Shown in pieces: positions 8,558-17,196 of a stretch of 64,000 nucleotides of DNA. A model generated the notes under the pieces. The model was not told the DNA's origin, searched no databases, and was given only the letters and a program-made list of their open reading frames with translations. The stretch's first letter is position 1. Every line of letters begins with the position of its first letter. The DNA is taken from the NCBI GenBank assembly GCA_016713665.1, contig JADJOR010000009.1, positions 558,001-622,000 of the forward strand, in the 5' to 3' direction. This DNA comes from Deltaproteobacteria bacterium (GTDB taxonomy: Bacteria; Myxococcota_A; UBA9160; UBA4427). Position numbers and translations under genes: made by a program.

Positions 8558-8866
8558 GCGGATCTCCTTCGGCTGCGATGCCGTCTCGGCCGCGAGGGCA
8601 GGAGACTGAATCGGGATCGCGGGGTCGCGCGCGGAATCCGAGCAGGCCTTTCGACGAGAAGGCTTTCAATTCGAACGCCGAGTCCGTTGCGCGGCCGAAC
8701 ACGAACCCGGTGATCGATGGTTCCCCCCGGCGAGGCTTCGGGATCGACCCGATCCGGCGAACCCCCATCGGGCTTCGCAGGATCGACGGCGCTGGACTCG
8801 ACCCGCCCCGATTCGTCTAGCATCCGGACCGGGTCCCCGTCCGCCAACCCCAGGAGCCGTCCGCCC
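8558..8866. other. Divergent intergenic region
   Basis: A 309-bp space between the divergent secreted-protein pair and the molybdopterin oxidoreductase. It must hold the promoters of both units. I see the two ribosome sites (AAGGAGAT before 8557 on the minus strand, CAGGAG before 8867 on the plus strand) but no convincing -35/-10 pair, operator or hairpin. Confidence 0.5.
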
Positions 8867-11059
8867 ATGCCGACCACCGTGCCCTCCGTCTGCCGCTTCT
8901 GCCACGCCGGCTGCGCCATCCTCGTCGACGTCGAGGACGGCCGTCCGCTTCGCGTCCGCGGCGACCGCGACAACCCCGCCTATCGCGGCTTCTGCTGCGT
9001 GAAGGGTCAGCAGCTCCCCGACCAGTGGGGGCATCCGGACCGATTGCTCCGGACCCAGAAGCGCATGCCCGACGGCTCCCATCGGCCGGTGCCCTGCGCG
9101 GAGGCGATCGAAGACATCGCCCTGCGACTCAGCGAGATCCTCGTGACGCGGGGGCCGCGCGCGATCGCGATGTACAGCGGGACCTACAGCATCGCGAATC
9201 CCGCGACGATGCCGATCGCGCTCTCGTTCATGGAGGCGATCGGCTCGTCGATGGTCTTCACGTCGAACTCGATCGACCAGCCCGGCAAGGCGGTGGCGCA
9301 GGCGCTGCACGGGACCTGGCTCGCGCCGCCGCCCGCCTTCGACGACCGGACTGTGGCGCTGCTCGTCGGGACGAATCCGACCGCCACGATGGCGGGCGGG
9401 CTGCCGCTCGCGAATCCGGGCCGCGAGCTGACCGACGCCGTCGGCCGCGGCATGCGCTTCATCGTGATCGATCCGCGGCGGACCGAGGTCGCCCGCCGCG
9501 CCCACGTCCATCTGCAGTGCCGACCGGGCGAGGACGTGCCGCTGCTCGCGGCGATGCTGAACGTGATCCTGCGCGAAGAGCGCCACGACGCCGCTTTCCT
9601 GCGCGACCACGTCGACGGGCTCGAAGCCCTGCGCGCCGCCGTCGCGCCCTTCGAGCCCGAGCGCGTCGCGCGCCGCGCGGACGTGCGCGCCGCCGATCTC
9701 GTGGAGGCGGCCCGGCTCTTCGCCGGCGGCCGCGGCGTCGCGACCGCCGGGACGGGGCCCAACTTCAACGGCCGCGGCACGCTCTTCGAATATCTGCTGC
9801 TCGCGCTCAATACCGTCTGCGGTCAGTGGAGCCGGGCTGGCGAGCGTGTCCCGAACCCGGGCACGCTCTCGCCGCCCTTTCCGGCGATCGCCCAGGCCGC
9901 GCCCCCGCGCAAGGGCTACGGCTACGGCGAGAAGCTCCGGGTCCGTGGCCTCGCGAACTGCGACGGCGGTCTTCAGGCTTCGGCCCTCGCCGAGGAGATC
10001 CTGCTCGAAGGCGAGGGGCAGGTTCGCGCGCTCCTCTCCGTCGGCGGAAATCCCGCGTCGGCGATCCCGGACCAGGCGCTGACCGTGCGCGCCCTCGAGC
10101 AGCTCGATCTGCTCGTGCAGATCGACATCAAGCGCTCGGCGACCGCGAGCCTCGCCGACTACGTGATCGCGCCGAAGGTGCCCCTCGAGATGCCGGGCAT
10201 GACGCTGGTGCAGGACCAGCTGACCTTCTACGGCGCCGGCTTCGGCCACCGCGAGGCCCATGCCCAGTACACGCCGGCGATCGCGGATCCGCCCCGCGGC
10301 GCCGAGGTCGTCGAGGAATGGGTCTTCTTCTACGAGCTCGCCCGGCGCATGGGGCTACCGCTCTCGATTGCGCCCGCGACGGCGACCGGCGCCCCCGGCG
10401 ATCCGGCGCAGCGTGTCGCCCTCGACATGAAGCGGCGTCCGACCCACGACGAGCTCTTCGCGATCCTGACCCGCAACGCCCGCGTGCCGCTCGACGAGGT
10501 CAAGCAGCATCCCCACGGTGCTTTCTTCCCGGCACCGGAGGTCGTGGTCGCCGAGCGCGAGCCCGGCTGGACGGGACGCCTCGACGTCGGCAACCCCGAG
10601 ATGCTCGCGGACCTCGCCGCCGTGGCGTCGGCGCTCGACATCGTCGGCGAGGCCGACGGATTCCCGTACCGCCTCATCTGCCGGCGCATGATCCATACCT
10701 TCAACTCGAACGGGCAGGATCTCGACGGGCTGCGCAGCAAGTGGCCCTACAACCCGGCCTTCATGCATCCGGACGACCTCGATCGTGAAGGTCTCTCGAA
10801 GGGCGATCTCGTCGAGCTCGAGTCGAAGTCGGGCTCGATGCTCGCGATCGTCGAGCCGGACGAGACGCTTCGGCCCGGCCTCGTCTCGATGGTCGCCTCC
10901 TTCGGCGGACTGCCGGGGAATCAGGACAAACACGTCCGCGAGCGGGGCACGAACGCGGGCAGGCTCCTGCGCGTCGACCAGGACGTCGATCGCTATACGG
11001 GCCAGCCGCGCATGAGCAACGTGCCGGTGCGTGTGCGTGCGGCGGAGCCGGTGGGCTGA
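8867..11059 (+). CDS. Molybdopterin-dependent oxidoreductase (DMSO reductase family)
   Basis: Protein of 730 residues of the Mo/W-bis-MGD superfamily. The ATG is preceded by CAGGAG. The N-terminal [4Fe-4S] site is C9-x2-C12-x3-C16 with a fourth Cys at 43/44 (RGFCCVKG). Cofactor-binding segments follow, such as FIVIDPRRTEVARRAHVHL, and a C-terminal beta-barrel (about 610-720) with GLSKGDLVELESKSG. In formate dehydrogenases and nitrate reductases a Cys or Sec ligates Mo near residue 140; here the stretch is FTSNSIDQPGK with no Cys, so a Ser, Asn or Asp may take that place. There is no twin-arginine signal, so it is probably cytoplasmic. No subunit or chaperone gene is nearby. The substrate is unknown. 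Confidence 0.85.
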   Translation: MPTTVPSVCRFCHAGCAILVDVEDGRPLRVRGDRDNPAYRGFCCVKGQQLPDQWGHPDRLLRTQKRMPDGSHRPVPCAEAIEDIALRLSEILVTRGPRAIAMYSGTYSIANPATMPIALSFMEAIGSSMVFTSNSIDQPGKAVAQALHGTWLAPPPAFDDRTVALLVGTNPTATMAGGLPLANPGRELTDAVGRGMRFIVIDPRRTEVARRAHVHLQCRPGEDVPLLAAMLNVILREERHDAAFLRDHVDGLEALRAAVAPFEPERVARRADVRAADLVEAARLFAGGRGVATAGTGPNFNGRGTLFEYLLLALNTVCGQWSRAGERVPNPGTLSPPFPAIAQAAPPRKGYGYGEKLRVRGLANCDGGLQASALAEEILLEGEGQVRALLSVGGNPASAIPDQALTVRALEQLDLLVQIDIKRSATASLADYVIAPKVPLEMPGMTLVQDQLTFYGAGFGHREAHAQYTPAIADPPRGAEVVEEWVFFYELARRMGLPLSIAPATATGAPGDPAQRVALDMKRRPTHDELFAILTRNARVPLDEVKQHPHGAFFPAPEVVVAEREPGWTGRLDVGNPEMLADLAAVASALDIVGEADGFPYRLICRRMIHTFNSNGQDLDGLRSKWPYNPAFMHPDDLDREGLSKGDLVELESKSGSMLAIVEPDETLRPGLVSMVASFGGLPGNQDKHVRERGTNAGRLLRVDQDVDRYTGQPRMSNVPVRVRAAEPVG

Positions 11060-11171
11060 GGCGGGGCTGTTCGCGTTCGCGCCGGCGGACGCGATTTTCG
11101 TCGCGACGGGGCTGCTCGCGGCGCTTCGGCGGAGGCGTCGAGGGGTGAGGTTTCGCGGACGAGAGGCGCGC

Positions 11172-11530
11172 GTGGCGCCGGCGGCGCGAAATCTGGCCAA
11201 GACCGTGCTTCAGATCGTGCTCTTCTGGACCGTCTTTCTGTTCGTGCTGCCGTCGGCGCTCCTCCGGGCGGAGGATATGCTCCCCATCGCCGGGTGGCGG
11301 TTCGTCTTAGCGGGCCAGACAGGCATCGCCATGACGCTCTTCGCGCTCTGCGGATCCCTCGGTCTCGCGAGCAGCGCGACGATGGCGATCCACGGGCGCG
11401 GGACTCCGATTCCGCTCGACTACCCGCGCGAGCTCGTCGTGCTCGGTCCCTATCGGGTCCTCCGCAATCCGATGGTCGTCGCCGGCATCGGGCAGGGCGT
11501 CGCCGTCGGGCTCCTCCGACGTCGCAACCC
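11172..11530 (+). pseudogene. Truncated isoprenylcysteine-methyltransferase-like remnant
   Basis: From the GTG at 11172 the frame encodes hydrophobic helices and the start of a methyltransferase core: IPLDYPRELVVLGPYRVLRNPMVVAGIGQGVAVG. ICMT/PEMT-like membrane methyltransferases continue after this with another helix and an acidic C-terminal catalytic segment (E-x2-L-...-F-G-x2-Y). Here the similarity stops at about 11520 and the frame runs without a stop into the next gene's signal peptide. No other frame restores the missing part, so a deletion, not a simple frameshift, is likely. Family assignment rests on the RNPM-type motif and hydrophobicity only. Confidence 0.55.
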
Positions 11531-11624
11531 GGATGAGCCCGGGACCGACCGAGATCGCCACCTTACGGATCGGGGTGGATCGCCTATACCCTGTCCAGGG
11601 CGAGTTGAGACGACGGAGGCTGAA

Positions 11625-12341
11625 ATGAAGCGGCTGGACCGGATGATTGCGGTGATCGTGGGTTCGATTCTGGGGTTGGGCTTTTCCTCGGGCGCAGCGG
11701 CAGGGGACCTCGGCTGGTCCGGGACGCTGCTCCGGATCGAGTCCGACTCGGGCACGGGGATCTATTCCGGCGGCTCCGAGGGCTCGACGCCGTTCGGCGG
11801 CAGCCTTCATTTTCCGAACAGCTGTGGGGCCACCTGCACGGCGACGCCTTTTCCGCCGGAGGCGACGGTCTATTCGTTCTCCGATGGCGCCGGGAGCATC
11901 GCCGGGATCGGTGAGGTCACGCTCGGAGACACGTCGGCGGTCCTGGTCGTGGACGACGAGGTGTTGGATGAAGGCGGCGTCGAACGCGCCGCGCTCTTCG
12001 GCTTCGAGCGGACGATGGGCGACACCATCGACACGTGGACCGTGTCGAGCTCGACGACCACGGGAACCCCCGCCCGTTCCATCGAGTGGGGAATCCAGTA
12101 CGTGTACATCACGAGCAACCCCTTCAACGACACGAGCTTCGTGTCGACGCCGCCGGCGAGTCCCGACGTGATCATCTGGGAGCTGTACGAAGAAGAGGGC
12201 GAGCGGTACGCCGTTCTCGGCGAAGTCGACAACGTGCCGGAGCCCGGCTTCGCGGCCGCGTTGGCGAGCGGAATCGGCGCGCTCTCGGGCTTCGCTGGCC
12301 GGCGTCGGCGAAGCGGGCGGTCGTCGACCGTGAGGGCGTGA
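11625..12341 (+). CDS. PEP-CTERM secreted protein
   Basis: Exported protein of 238 residues with a GGAGG ribosome site 6 bases before the ATG and a signal peptide (MKRLDRMIAVIVGSILGLGF, cleaved near GAAAG). The body is beta-rich with two Cys (NSCGATC). The C-terminus is a PEP-CTERM sorting signal: VPEPGFAAALASGIGALSGF, then RRRR. Exosortase would cleave it during export, usually with exopolysaccharide. The same frame is open upstream through a methyltransferase remnant, but the ribosome site and signal peptide show that translation begins here. Function of the mature domain is unknown. Confidence 0.78.
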   Translation: MKRLDRMIAVIVGSILGLGFSSGAAAGDLGWSGTLLRIESDSGTGIYSGGSEGSTPFGGSLHFPNSCGATCTATPFPPEATVYSFSDGAGSIAGIGEVTLGDTSAVLVVDDEVLDEGGVERAALFGFERTMGDTIDTWTVSSSTTTGTPARSIEWGIQYVYITSNPFNDTSFVSTPPASPDVIIWELYEEEGERYAVLGEVDNVPEPGFAAALASGIGALSGFAGRRRRSGRSSTVRA

Positions 12342-12411
12342 AAGCGCCTCTTCGCGTCCGATCCGCTCATGTCCGGCCGAACAGGAGATCGAAGGTCCGC
12401 TTCGAGGGACT

Positions 12412-13092
12412 TCACTCCTGGAGGCGCTTGCGCTGGGCCGCCCGTCCGATCGCAGCGAGCGTGCCTTTGCACTCGGGCGAGATCTCGTCGTCCGCGAGCC
12501 CAGCGCCCCGCAGCGGACCCGAGAGGTCCATGTTTCGCATGATCTGGACGAGTCCCTTGCGGAGCTGATCCCGGTTCGGGATGTCCGGTCCCCCGGTCGC
12601 GATCTGGTTCCGGGTCGCATAGCGCAAGAGGATGTCGCCGCTGGCGGAATCCCGGAACTGCATGACGAGGATCAGATCCGCGATCTGCTTCGAGCGCTCC
12701 GACACGTCGATGAACATCCGGACGACGTCGAACTCGATCTCCATCACGCAGGGGCCGGGCTCGCTCACGATCGGGATCGAGGCGGCCTTCGTCGCATCGA
12801 CGAGGGTCTGGTGGAGCACGGAGAGGAAGATCTCCCTGGCGTCGTAGGTCAGGCGCTGGGAATCCTGGCGGTAACGCAGGTTCGCCGGCGGAAGCATCAG
12901 GGCGTCGTAGCTTCCGATCCCGTGGTTCTCTCGCAGCTCGAGGACGCCGGGAACCGCGATTTCGACCCGTCTCAATCCGTCGATCGAATAGAGCGGGCGC
13001 ATCGAGTCGCTCGACCCGGTCGGCGCCGGTGCACAGCCCGAAAGCACCCAGAGAGCCAGGATCGTCGCGCGCGGGATCCACTTCACGGTCAT
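12412..13092 (-). CDS. Outer-membrane-type lipoprotein (DUF3313-like)
   Basis: Protein of 226 residues with a lipoprotein signal: ATILALWVLSGC, lipid-modified Cys at 20. The mature part (RRVEIAVPGVLELRENHGIG...LTYDAREIFLSVLHQTLVDA...VMEIEFDVVRMFIDV) resembles DUF3313-type periplasmic lipoproteins, with alternating beta strands and one conserved Cys (GPCVMEIE). The family has no known activity. It is separated from the etf operon by a terminator, so it has its own promoter in the space 13093-13254. Confidence 0.65.
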   Translation of the reverse strand: MTVKWIPRATILALWVLSGCAPAPTGSSDSMRPLYSIDGLRRVEIAVPGVLELRENHGIGSYDALMLPPANLRYRQDSQRLTYDAREIFLSVLHQTLVDATKAASIPIVSEPGPCVMEIEFDVVRMFIDVSERSKQIADLILVMQFRDSASGDILLRYATRNQIATGGPDIPNRDQLRKGLVQIMRNMDLSGPLRGAGLADDEISPECKGTLAAIGRAAQRKRLQE

Positions 13093-13254
13093 GCCCTCCG
13101 GTTCTCGTGCGTCGTACTCGGGGCCGAGAAGCCGATCTGAAGAGAGAATGACGGATTCGTGCCGAGAGCGGCACTGGGATCGAGCGCCTCGATCGGCGTA
13201 CGACGTCGACCGGGGCGGGCGGCGCGCCCGGGAGGTGTGATGCGGTGCGACCCC

Positions 13255-13292
13255 AAAAGAGAGGGGCCCGGCGCCTGAGCGCCGAGCCCCTC
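13255..13292 (-). terminator. Intrinsic terminator of the etfBA operon
   Basis: A 13-bp stem with one mismatch (GAGGGGCTCGGCG pairing with CGCCGGGCCCCTC on the minus strand) and a 6-base loop is followed on the minus strand by TCTTTTGGGG. It lies 33 bases after the etfA stop codon and is oriented to end etfBA transcription. Confidence 0.75.
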
Positions 13293-13324
13293 CAGATCCT
13301 TCGACCGCTGCTCGGCCCGCTGGC

Positions 13325-14291
13325 CTAGCCCTTGGCCGCCTTCACCGCCGCGGTCAGCGCCGGCACGATCTCGAAGAGATCCGCGACGACGCCGATGTTC
13401 GCGACCTCGAAGATCGGGGCATCGGGATCCTTGTTGATCGCGATGATGAAGTTCGAGGCCTTCATGCCGACGAGGTGCTGGATCGCGCCCGAGATGCCCG
13501 CCGCGATGTAGAGCTTCGGCGCGACGACCTGGCCGGACGAGCCGACCTGGTAGGGATGGTCCAGCCAGCCCGCGTCGACCACCGGCCGCGAGGCGCCCAT
13601 CGCGCCGCCGAGCGCGTCGGCCAGCGGCTGGATGACCTCCGGGAACTTCTCCGGCGCGCCGACACCGCGGCCACCCAGAGACGATCACGTCGGCCTTCGT
13701 CAGGTCGACGCCGGTCGACTGCGAGACCTTGATCTCGACGAACTTCGACTTCGCGCCGAGCTCGACCGACAGCGCTTCCGTCGCCCCGTCGCTCGAGCCG
13801 GCGAAGGCCGAGACCGCACCGGGCTGGATCGTCGCGACGGTCTGGCCCGAAGCCGTGACCTCCGCGTCGAGCTTGCCGTTGACCACGCGGCGCACGACCG
13901 AGAAGTCCGTGCCCGCGGCCGTCGCCTTGAAGCAGTCCGACACGAAGGCGCAGTCGAGGCCCGCGGCGACCCGCGGTGCCACGTCCCAGCCGGTCGGCGT
14001 GTTCGAGATCAGGACGAGCGACGCGCCCGCGGCCTTCGCCGCGGCCTTGATCGCCTTGCCGTACACCTCGGGGTTGAAGTTCGCGGCCGCCGCCGAATCG
14101 ACGACGTAGGTCTTGCCCGCGCCCTTGCTCGCGAAGGCCTTGGCGAGGTCGCCCACGCCCGAGCCGATCACGAGACCATTGACCTGATGGCCACCCGCGG
14201 TGGCCAGCTCGCGCGCGATGGCCACGAGCTCGTAGGAAGCCTCGCGGATCGCGCCTTTCGAAATCTCTGCAACGACGAGGATGGTTCCCAT
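13325..14291 (-). pseudogene. etfA: Electron transfer flavoprotein alpha subunit, with one-base frameshift
   Basis: EtfA carries FAD and, with EtfB, takes electrons from acyl-CoA dehydrogenases and passes them to the quinone pool. The frame from 14291 encodes the N-terminal domain normally (MGTILVVAEISKGAIREASY...) up to ADVIVSG; after that the expected FAD-binding domain is in another frame. There it reads GRGVGAPEKFPEVIQPL, then SSGQVVAPKLYIAAGISGAI and AINKDPDAPIF, ending at 13325. Removing one C from the CCC at 13674-13676 restores a single 321-residue EtfA. The rest looks intact and under selection, so a sequence error or a very recent mutation is likelier than an old pseudogene. Downstream partner of etfB, followed by a terminator. 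Confidence 0.85.
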
Positions 14292-14378
14292 CGCTTTCTC
14301 CTTGGTCGGGCCTCAGGCCCGGCTATGCGACTTCGGACTCCGCCTTCCAGACGGGGGCGCCTGTGGCGACCCCGTCGA

Positions 14379-15161
14379 TCAGAGCAGGCCGAGCTCTTTG
14401 ATCTTGGTGACGAGCTGGGCGACGATCTCGTCCGTCGATCCCTTCAGGATCTCGGCGGAATCGCCCTTCTTCGGCACGTAGATCTTCTTGATGGCCGTCT
14501 TGTTGTTGGCGCCGCCGACGCTGCCCGCGAGGCCGAGGTCGGCCAGGCTCTTCACGTCGACCGGCTTCTTCTTGGCCTGCATGATGCCCTTGAGCGACGC
14601 ATAGCGGACCTGGTTGGCTCCGCTCTGGATCGCGATCAGGCACGGCTGCGGCATCTCGACGACCTCGAGAGCGCCGCCCTCGAGCTCGCGCTCGGCCTTG
14701 ATCGTGCCGCCGTCCGCGTTCATCGCGAGCACGCCGGTCGCCGACGGGATGTCGAGCAGCTCGGCCACCATCGGCGGGATCGCGGCGCCGTTGCCGTCGT
14801 CGGCCATGAGGCCGGCGAAGATCACGTCGGCGCTCTCGGCCTTCGCGATCGCGGCGAGGATCTTGGCGGTCCCGAGCGCGTCGGCGCCGATCGCCGCGGG
14901 ATCGTTGACGTGGATCGCGCGGTCCGCGCCCATGCCGAGGGCGGTGCGCAGGGCCTGGGTGACGCGGTCCGGACCGATCGACACGACGACGACTTCGGCC
15001 CCCGACTTATCCTTCATCCGGAGGGCTTCCTCGACGGCGTAGGTGTCGTAGCTGTTGATCTCGAACTTGATGTTGTCTTCCTGGATCCAGGAGCCATCGG
15101 CCTTCACGTCGAGACGTGCGTCCTGATGGGGCACCTGCTTCAGGCACACCATGACCTTCAT
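14379..15161 (-). CDS. etfB: Electron transfer flavoprotein beta subunit
   Basis: EtfB of 260 residues. It binds AMP and pairs with EtfA as electron acceptor for acyl-CoA dehydrogenases. Hallmarks: MKVMVCLKQVPHQDARLDV at the N-terminus, SYDTYAVEEALRMKD, the adenine-binding FAGLMADDGNGAAIPPMVAE and the conserved end AKKKPV. The ATG at 15161 has a GGAGG site about 9 bases upstream; in-frame sequence further upstream is not conserved. First gene of etfBA; 87 bp containing a small GGCC-rich hairpin (14307-14321) separate it from etfA. Confidence 0.93.
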   Translation of the reverse strand: MKVMVCLKQVPHQDARLDVKADGSWIQEDNIKFEINSYDTYAVEEALRMKDKSGAEVVVVSIGPDRVTQALRTALGMGADRAIHVNDPAAIGADALGTAKILAAIAKAESADVIFAGLMADDGNGAAIPPMVAELLDIPSATGVLAMNADGGTIKAERELEGGALEVVEMPQPCLIAIQSGANQVRYASLKGIMQAKKKPVDVKSLADLGLAGSVGGANNKTAIKKIYVPKKGDSAEILKGSTDEIVAQLVTKIKELGLL

Positions 15162-15369
15162 GGGGGCGAGCCTCCGATAGGGAATTGAAGCGGTTATTCG
15201 CAAGTAACCCGACGCGGATGGCCGGGCTTTCGAACGCGGCGGACTCTACAGCCGGGGGGTGCCCATTTCAACGCAACGATTCGGGGCGCCGGGGCCGGAA
15301 TCGGCGCGCCGCTGGCCGCCGCGGGCCGCCACGGCGCGGGCGTGACCCGATGTCCCGAGCGCCGCCGGC

Positions 15370-16080
15370 TCAGTACCCCATCAGCTCGAGGAAGTGCTCG
15401 ACGCTGGTGGCGTTCAGGTAGGGATTCGTGCGCTTCTGGTTGCCCAGGGCGTCGTGGCCCTCGGGGGAGTAAAGATGGCCGGGGAAGAGCGTCGTGTCGT
15501 CGGGCAGCTTGCGCAGGGAGGCCAGGCTCTCGTACATCGCCCGCGGATCGCTGCCGGGGAGATCGACGCGTCCGCAGCTGTCGAGGAAGAGGGTGTCCCC
15601 GGCGACGAGCTGGCCCGCCTGCGGCCCGGCGGCGGAGCGCTCCGAGACGAGGAAGCACTGGCTGCCCGGCGTATGGCCCGGCGTATGGATCAGCTGGACG
15701 CGGACCGCGCCGAGCTCGAGCAGGTCGCCGCCCTCGTGGGCGACGAGATCCTTCGCCGAGGCCCCCGTCACCTGCATCACGCCCTTCGCCTCGTGCTTCT
15801 GGACGTGGATCGGCATCGGGGCGAGCTCGAGCAGCTTGGCCACGCCCTCGATGCGGTGGCCGAAGATCTCGCCGCCGACGTGGTCCTGGTGGTAGTGGGT
15901 GACGAGCGCGCCGACGATCTCGACGCCGTCCTTCGCAGCCCGGTCGAGCAGGCCCTGCACGTTCCAGGCGGGGTCGACGACGTAGGCCTGGCGCGCGCTC
16001 CGGCTGCCGATCAGGTAGGCGAAGTTCTGCATGTCGCCCACGAGCTGTTGCACGAAGTAGAGATCGTTCGCGGTCGTCAT
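15370..16080 (-). CDS. Metallo-beta-lactamase-fold hydrolase (glyoxalase II/persulfide dioxygenase-like)
   Basis: MBL-fold protein of 236 residues. The metal motif T61-H-Y-H-Q-D-H67 (HxHxDH) binds the first metal; further ligands are in LIHTPGHTPGS, VAGDTLF and LFPGH. Length and the FVQQLVGDMQNFAYLI start resemble glyoxalase-II-like or persulfide-dioxygenase-like enzymes acting on thioesters or glutathione adducts. The C-terminal NPYLNATSVEHFLELMGY is a usual tail. The start ATG is at 16080. A stand-alone gene on the minus strand; the exact substrate cannot be told from sequence. Confidence 0.82.
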   Translation of the reverse strand: MTTANDLYFVQQLVGDMQNFAYLIGSRSARQAYVVDPAWNVQGLLDRAAKDGVEIVGALVTHYHQDHVGGEIFGHRIEGVAKLLELAPMPIHVQKHEAKGVMQVTGASAKDLVAHEGGDLLELGAVRVQLIHTPGHTPGSQCFLVSERSAAGPQAGQLVAGDTLFLDSCGRVDLPGSDPRAMYESLASLRKLPDDTTLFPGHLYSPEGHDALGNQKRTNPYLNATSVEHFLELMGY

Positions 16081-16138
16081 GCGGTCGTCCTCGGAGGGGC
16101 CGGCGGCCCGGGTCGATGCCTCGGCCCGAGTCTTTAGC

Positions 16139-16855
16139 CTACGCGCGCAGCCGGCGCGCCATCCAGTTCGCGAGCACGCCGAAGACCTCGGCGTGGATCT
16201 CTTCGTTCGTGCGGGTCGAGCGCCGCGGCACGCGGAAATTCGAATCGGCCTCCGCGACGTCGTAGAGCTCCATCGGGGCACCGACCCGCCGCAGGGCCTT
16301 CCGCAGCGCCGCGCCGTCGCAGCGCCGATCCCGCTCGCCCTGCACGAAGAGCATCGGCGAGGTCGTCCGGAACAACGCCTCGGGATCGGCGTGATCCGGC
16401 TTGTCCTGGGGATGGAGCGGAAAGCCGAGCAGGAAGAGGCCGTCGACATGGACCGGATCGGCGGCCAGGCTCGCCGCCGCCTTCGCGCCGAGACCGATGC
16501 CGCCGAGGAAGAGCCGCGCCGGCAGCGCCGACGGGTCGCGTCCGATCGCGGCGAGCGCCGCGCGGTAGCCGCGCTCGAGCACGCTCGGCGAGTCCGCGCT
16601 GCTGCGCATGCCGGCTTCGGCGAAGGGGAAGTTGAAGCGCAGGGTCAGAAAGCTGCGGGCCGTGAGCGCGCGACAGACGGCGACGATCAGCGGGTCGTCG
16701 AGGTCGCTCCCGCCGCCGTGGGCGAAGACGACGGCGACGCGCTCCCCGGTCGGCCACCACTCGGGCACGCCCATCACGCCGCGCACCTGGGACAGGCCGT
16801 GGACGGGCTCGGGGAGCGGGATCTGGATTTCCTGGAACGGGGCGGACGGCTCCAT
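16139..16855 (-). CDS. KANL3/Tex30-type alpha/beta hydrolase-fold protein, nucleophile missing
   Basis: Alpha/beta hydrolase-fold protein of 238 residues. VVFAHGGGSDLDDPLIVAVC, LRFNFPF and LLGFPLHP are typical of the Tex30/KANL3 family. At the nucleophile elbow, where the family has G-G-x-S-M-G-G, it reads LGGIGLGAKAA, so the serine is replaced by Gly. It may be a non-catalytic fold or use another residue. The later LFVQGERDRRCDG keeps the acid-loop region. Start ATG at 16855. 341 bp without a gene lie upstream. Confidence 0.72.
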   Translation of the reverse strand: MEPSAPFQEIQIPLPEPVHGLSQVRGVMGVPEWWPTGERVAVVFAHGGGSDLDDPLIVAVCRALTARSFLTLRFNFPFAEAGMRSSADSPSVLERGYRAALAAIGRDPSALPARLFLGGIGLGAKAAASLAADPVHVDGLFLLGFPLHPQDKPDHADPEALFRTTSPMLFVQGERDRRCDGAALRKALRRVGAPMELYDVAEADSNFRVPRRSTRTNEEIHAEVFGVLANWMARRLRA

Positions 16856-17196
16856 GGCGCAGCTTCTCTCGTTCGCGTTGTCCGTTCGCGTCGGCGCGTC
16901 GGACGGGCGCGGGGCCGACGCGGGCGGAAGTTAGGCGAGATCGCCGGCGCTGGCCCCCTTCGGCGCCATCCTGCGCACCGCCCCTCGCCCGAATTCCCGA
17001 AGCGGGACGCGGGGGAAGCCCGGACTCATGCTGGTCGGAGGTTCCTGTGTCATGGTCTCGCCTGCGCGCCCGGTCGCCGCGATTGCGGCCTCGTGCGGCG
17101 CCGGGGCCGGAACGGCCGCGGGGCACGGGGCGTCCGAGCCGGAGCGTGCCGTGAACGGACGGACCTTCGGGATCGGGTCGTCGAGAAGGAGCCGGA
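16856..17196. other. Divergent intergenic region
   Basis: A 341-bp GC-rich space between the divergent alpha/beta hydrolase and phosphodiesterase-like genes. Apart from the GAAGGAG ribosome site before the TTG at 17197, I see no promoter, hairpin or small gene that I can support. Confidence 0.45.

Noticed and set aside
14307..14321. CGGGCCT/AGGCCCG hairpin between etfB and etfA as a terminator
   Set aside because: The loop is too tight and there is no T-run; transcription must pass to reach etfA.
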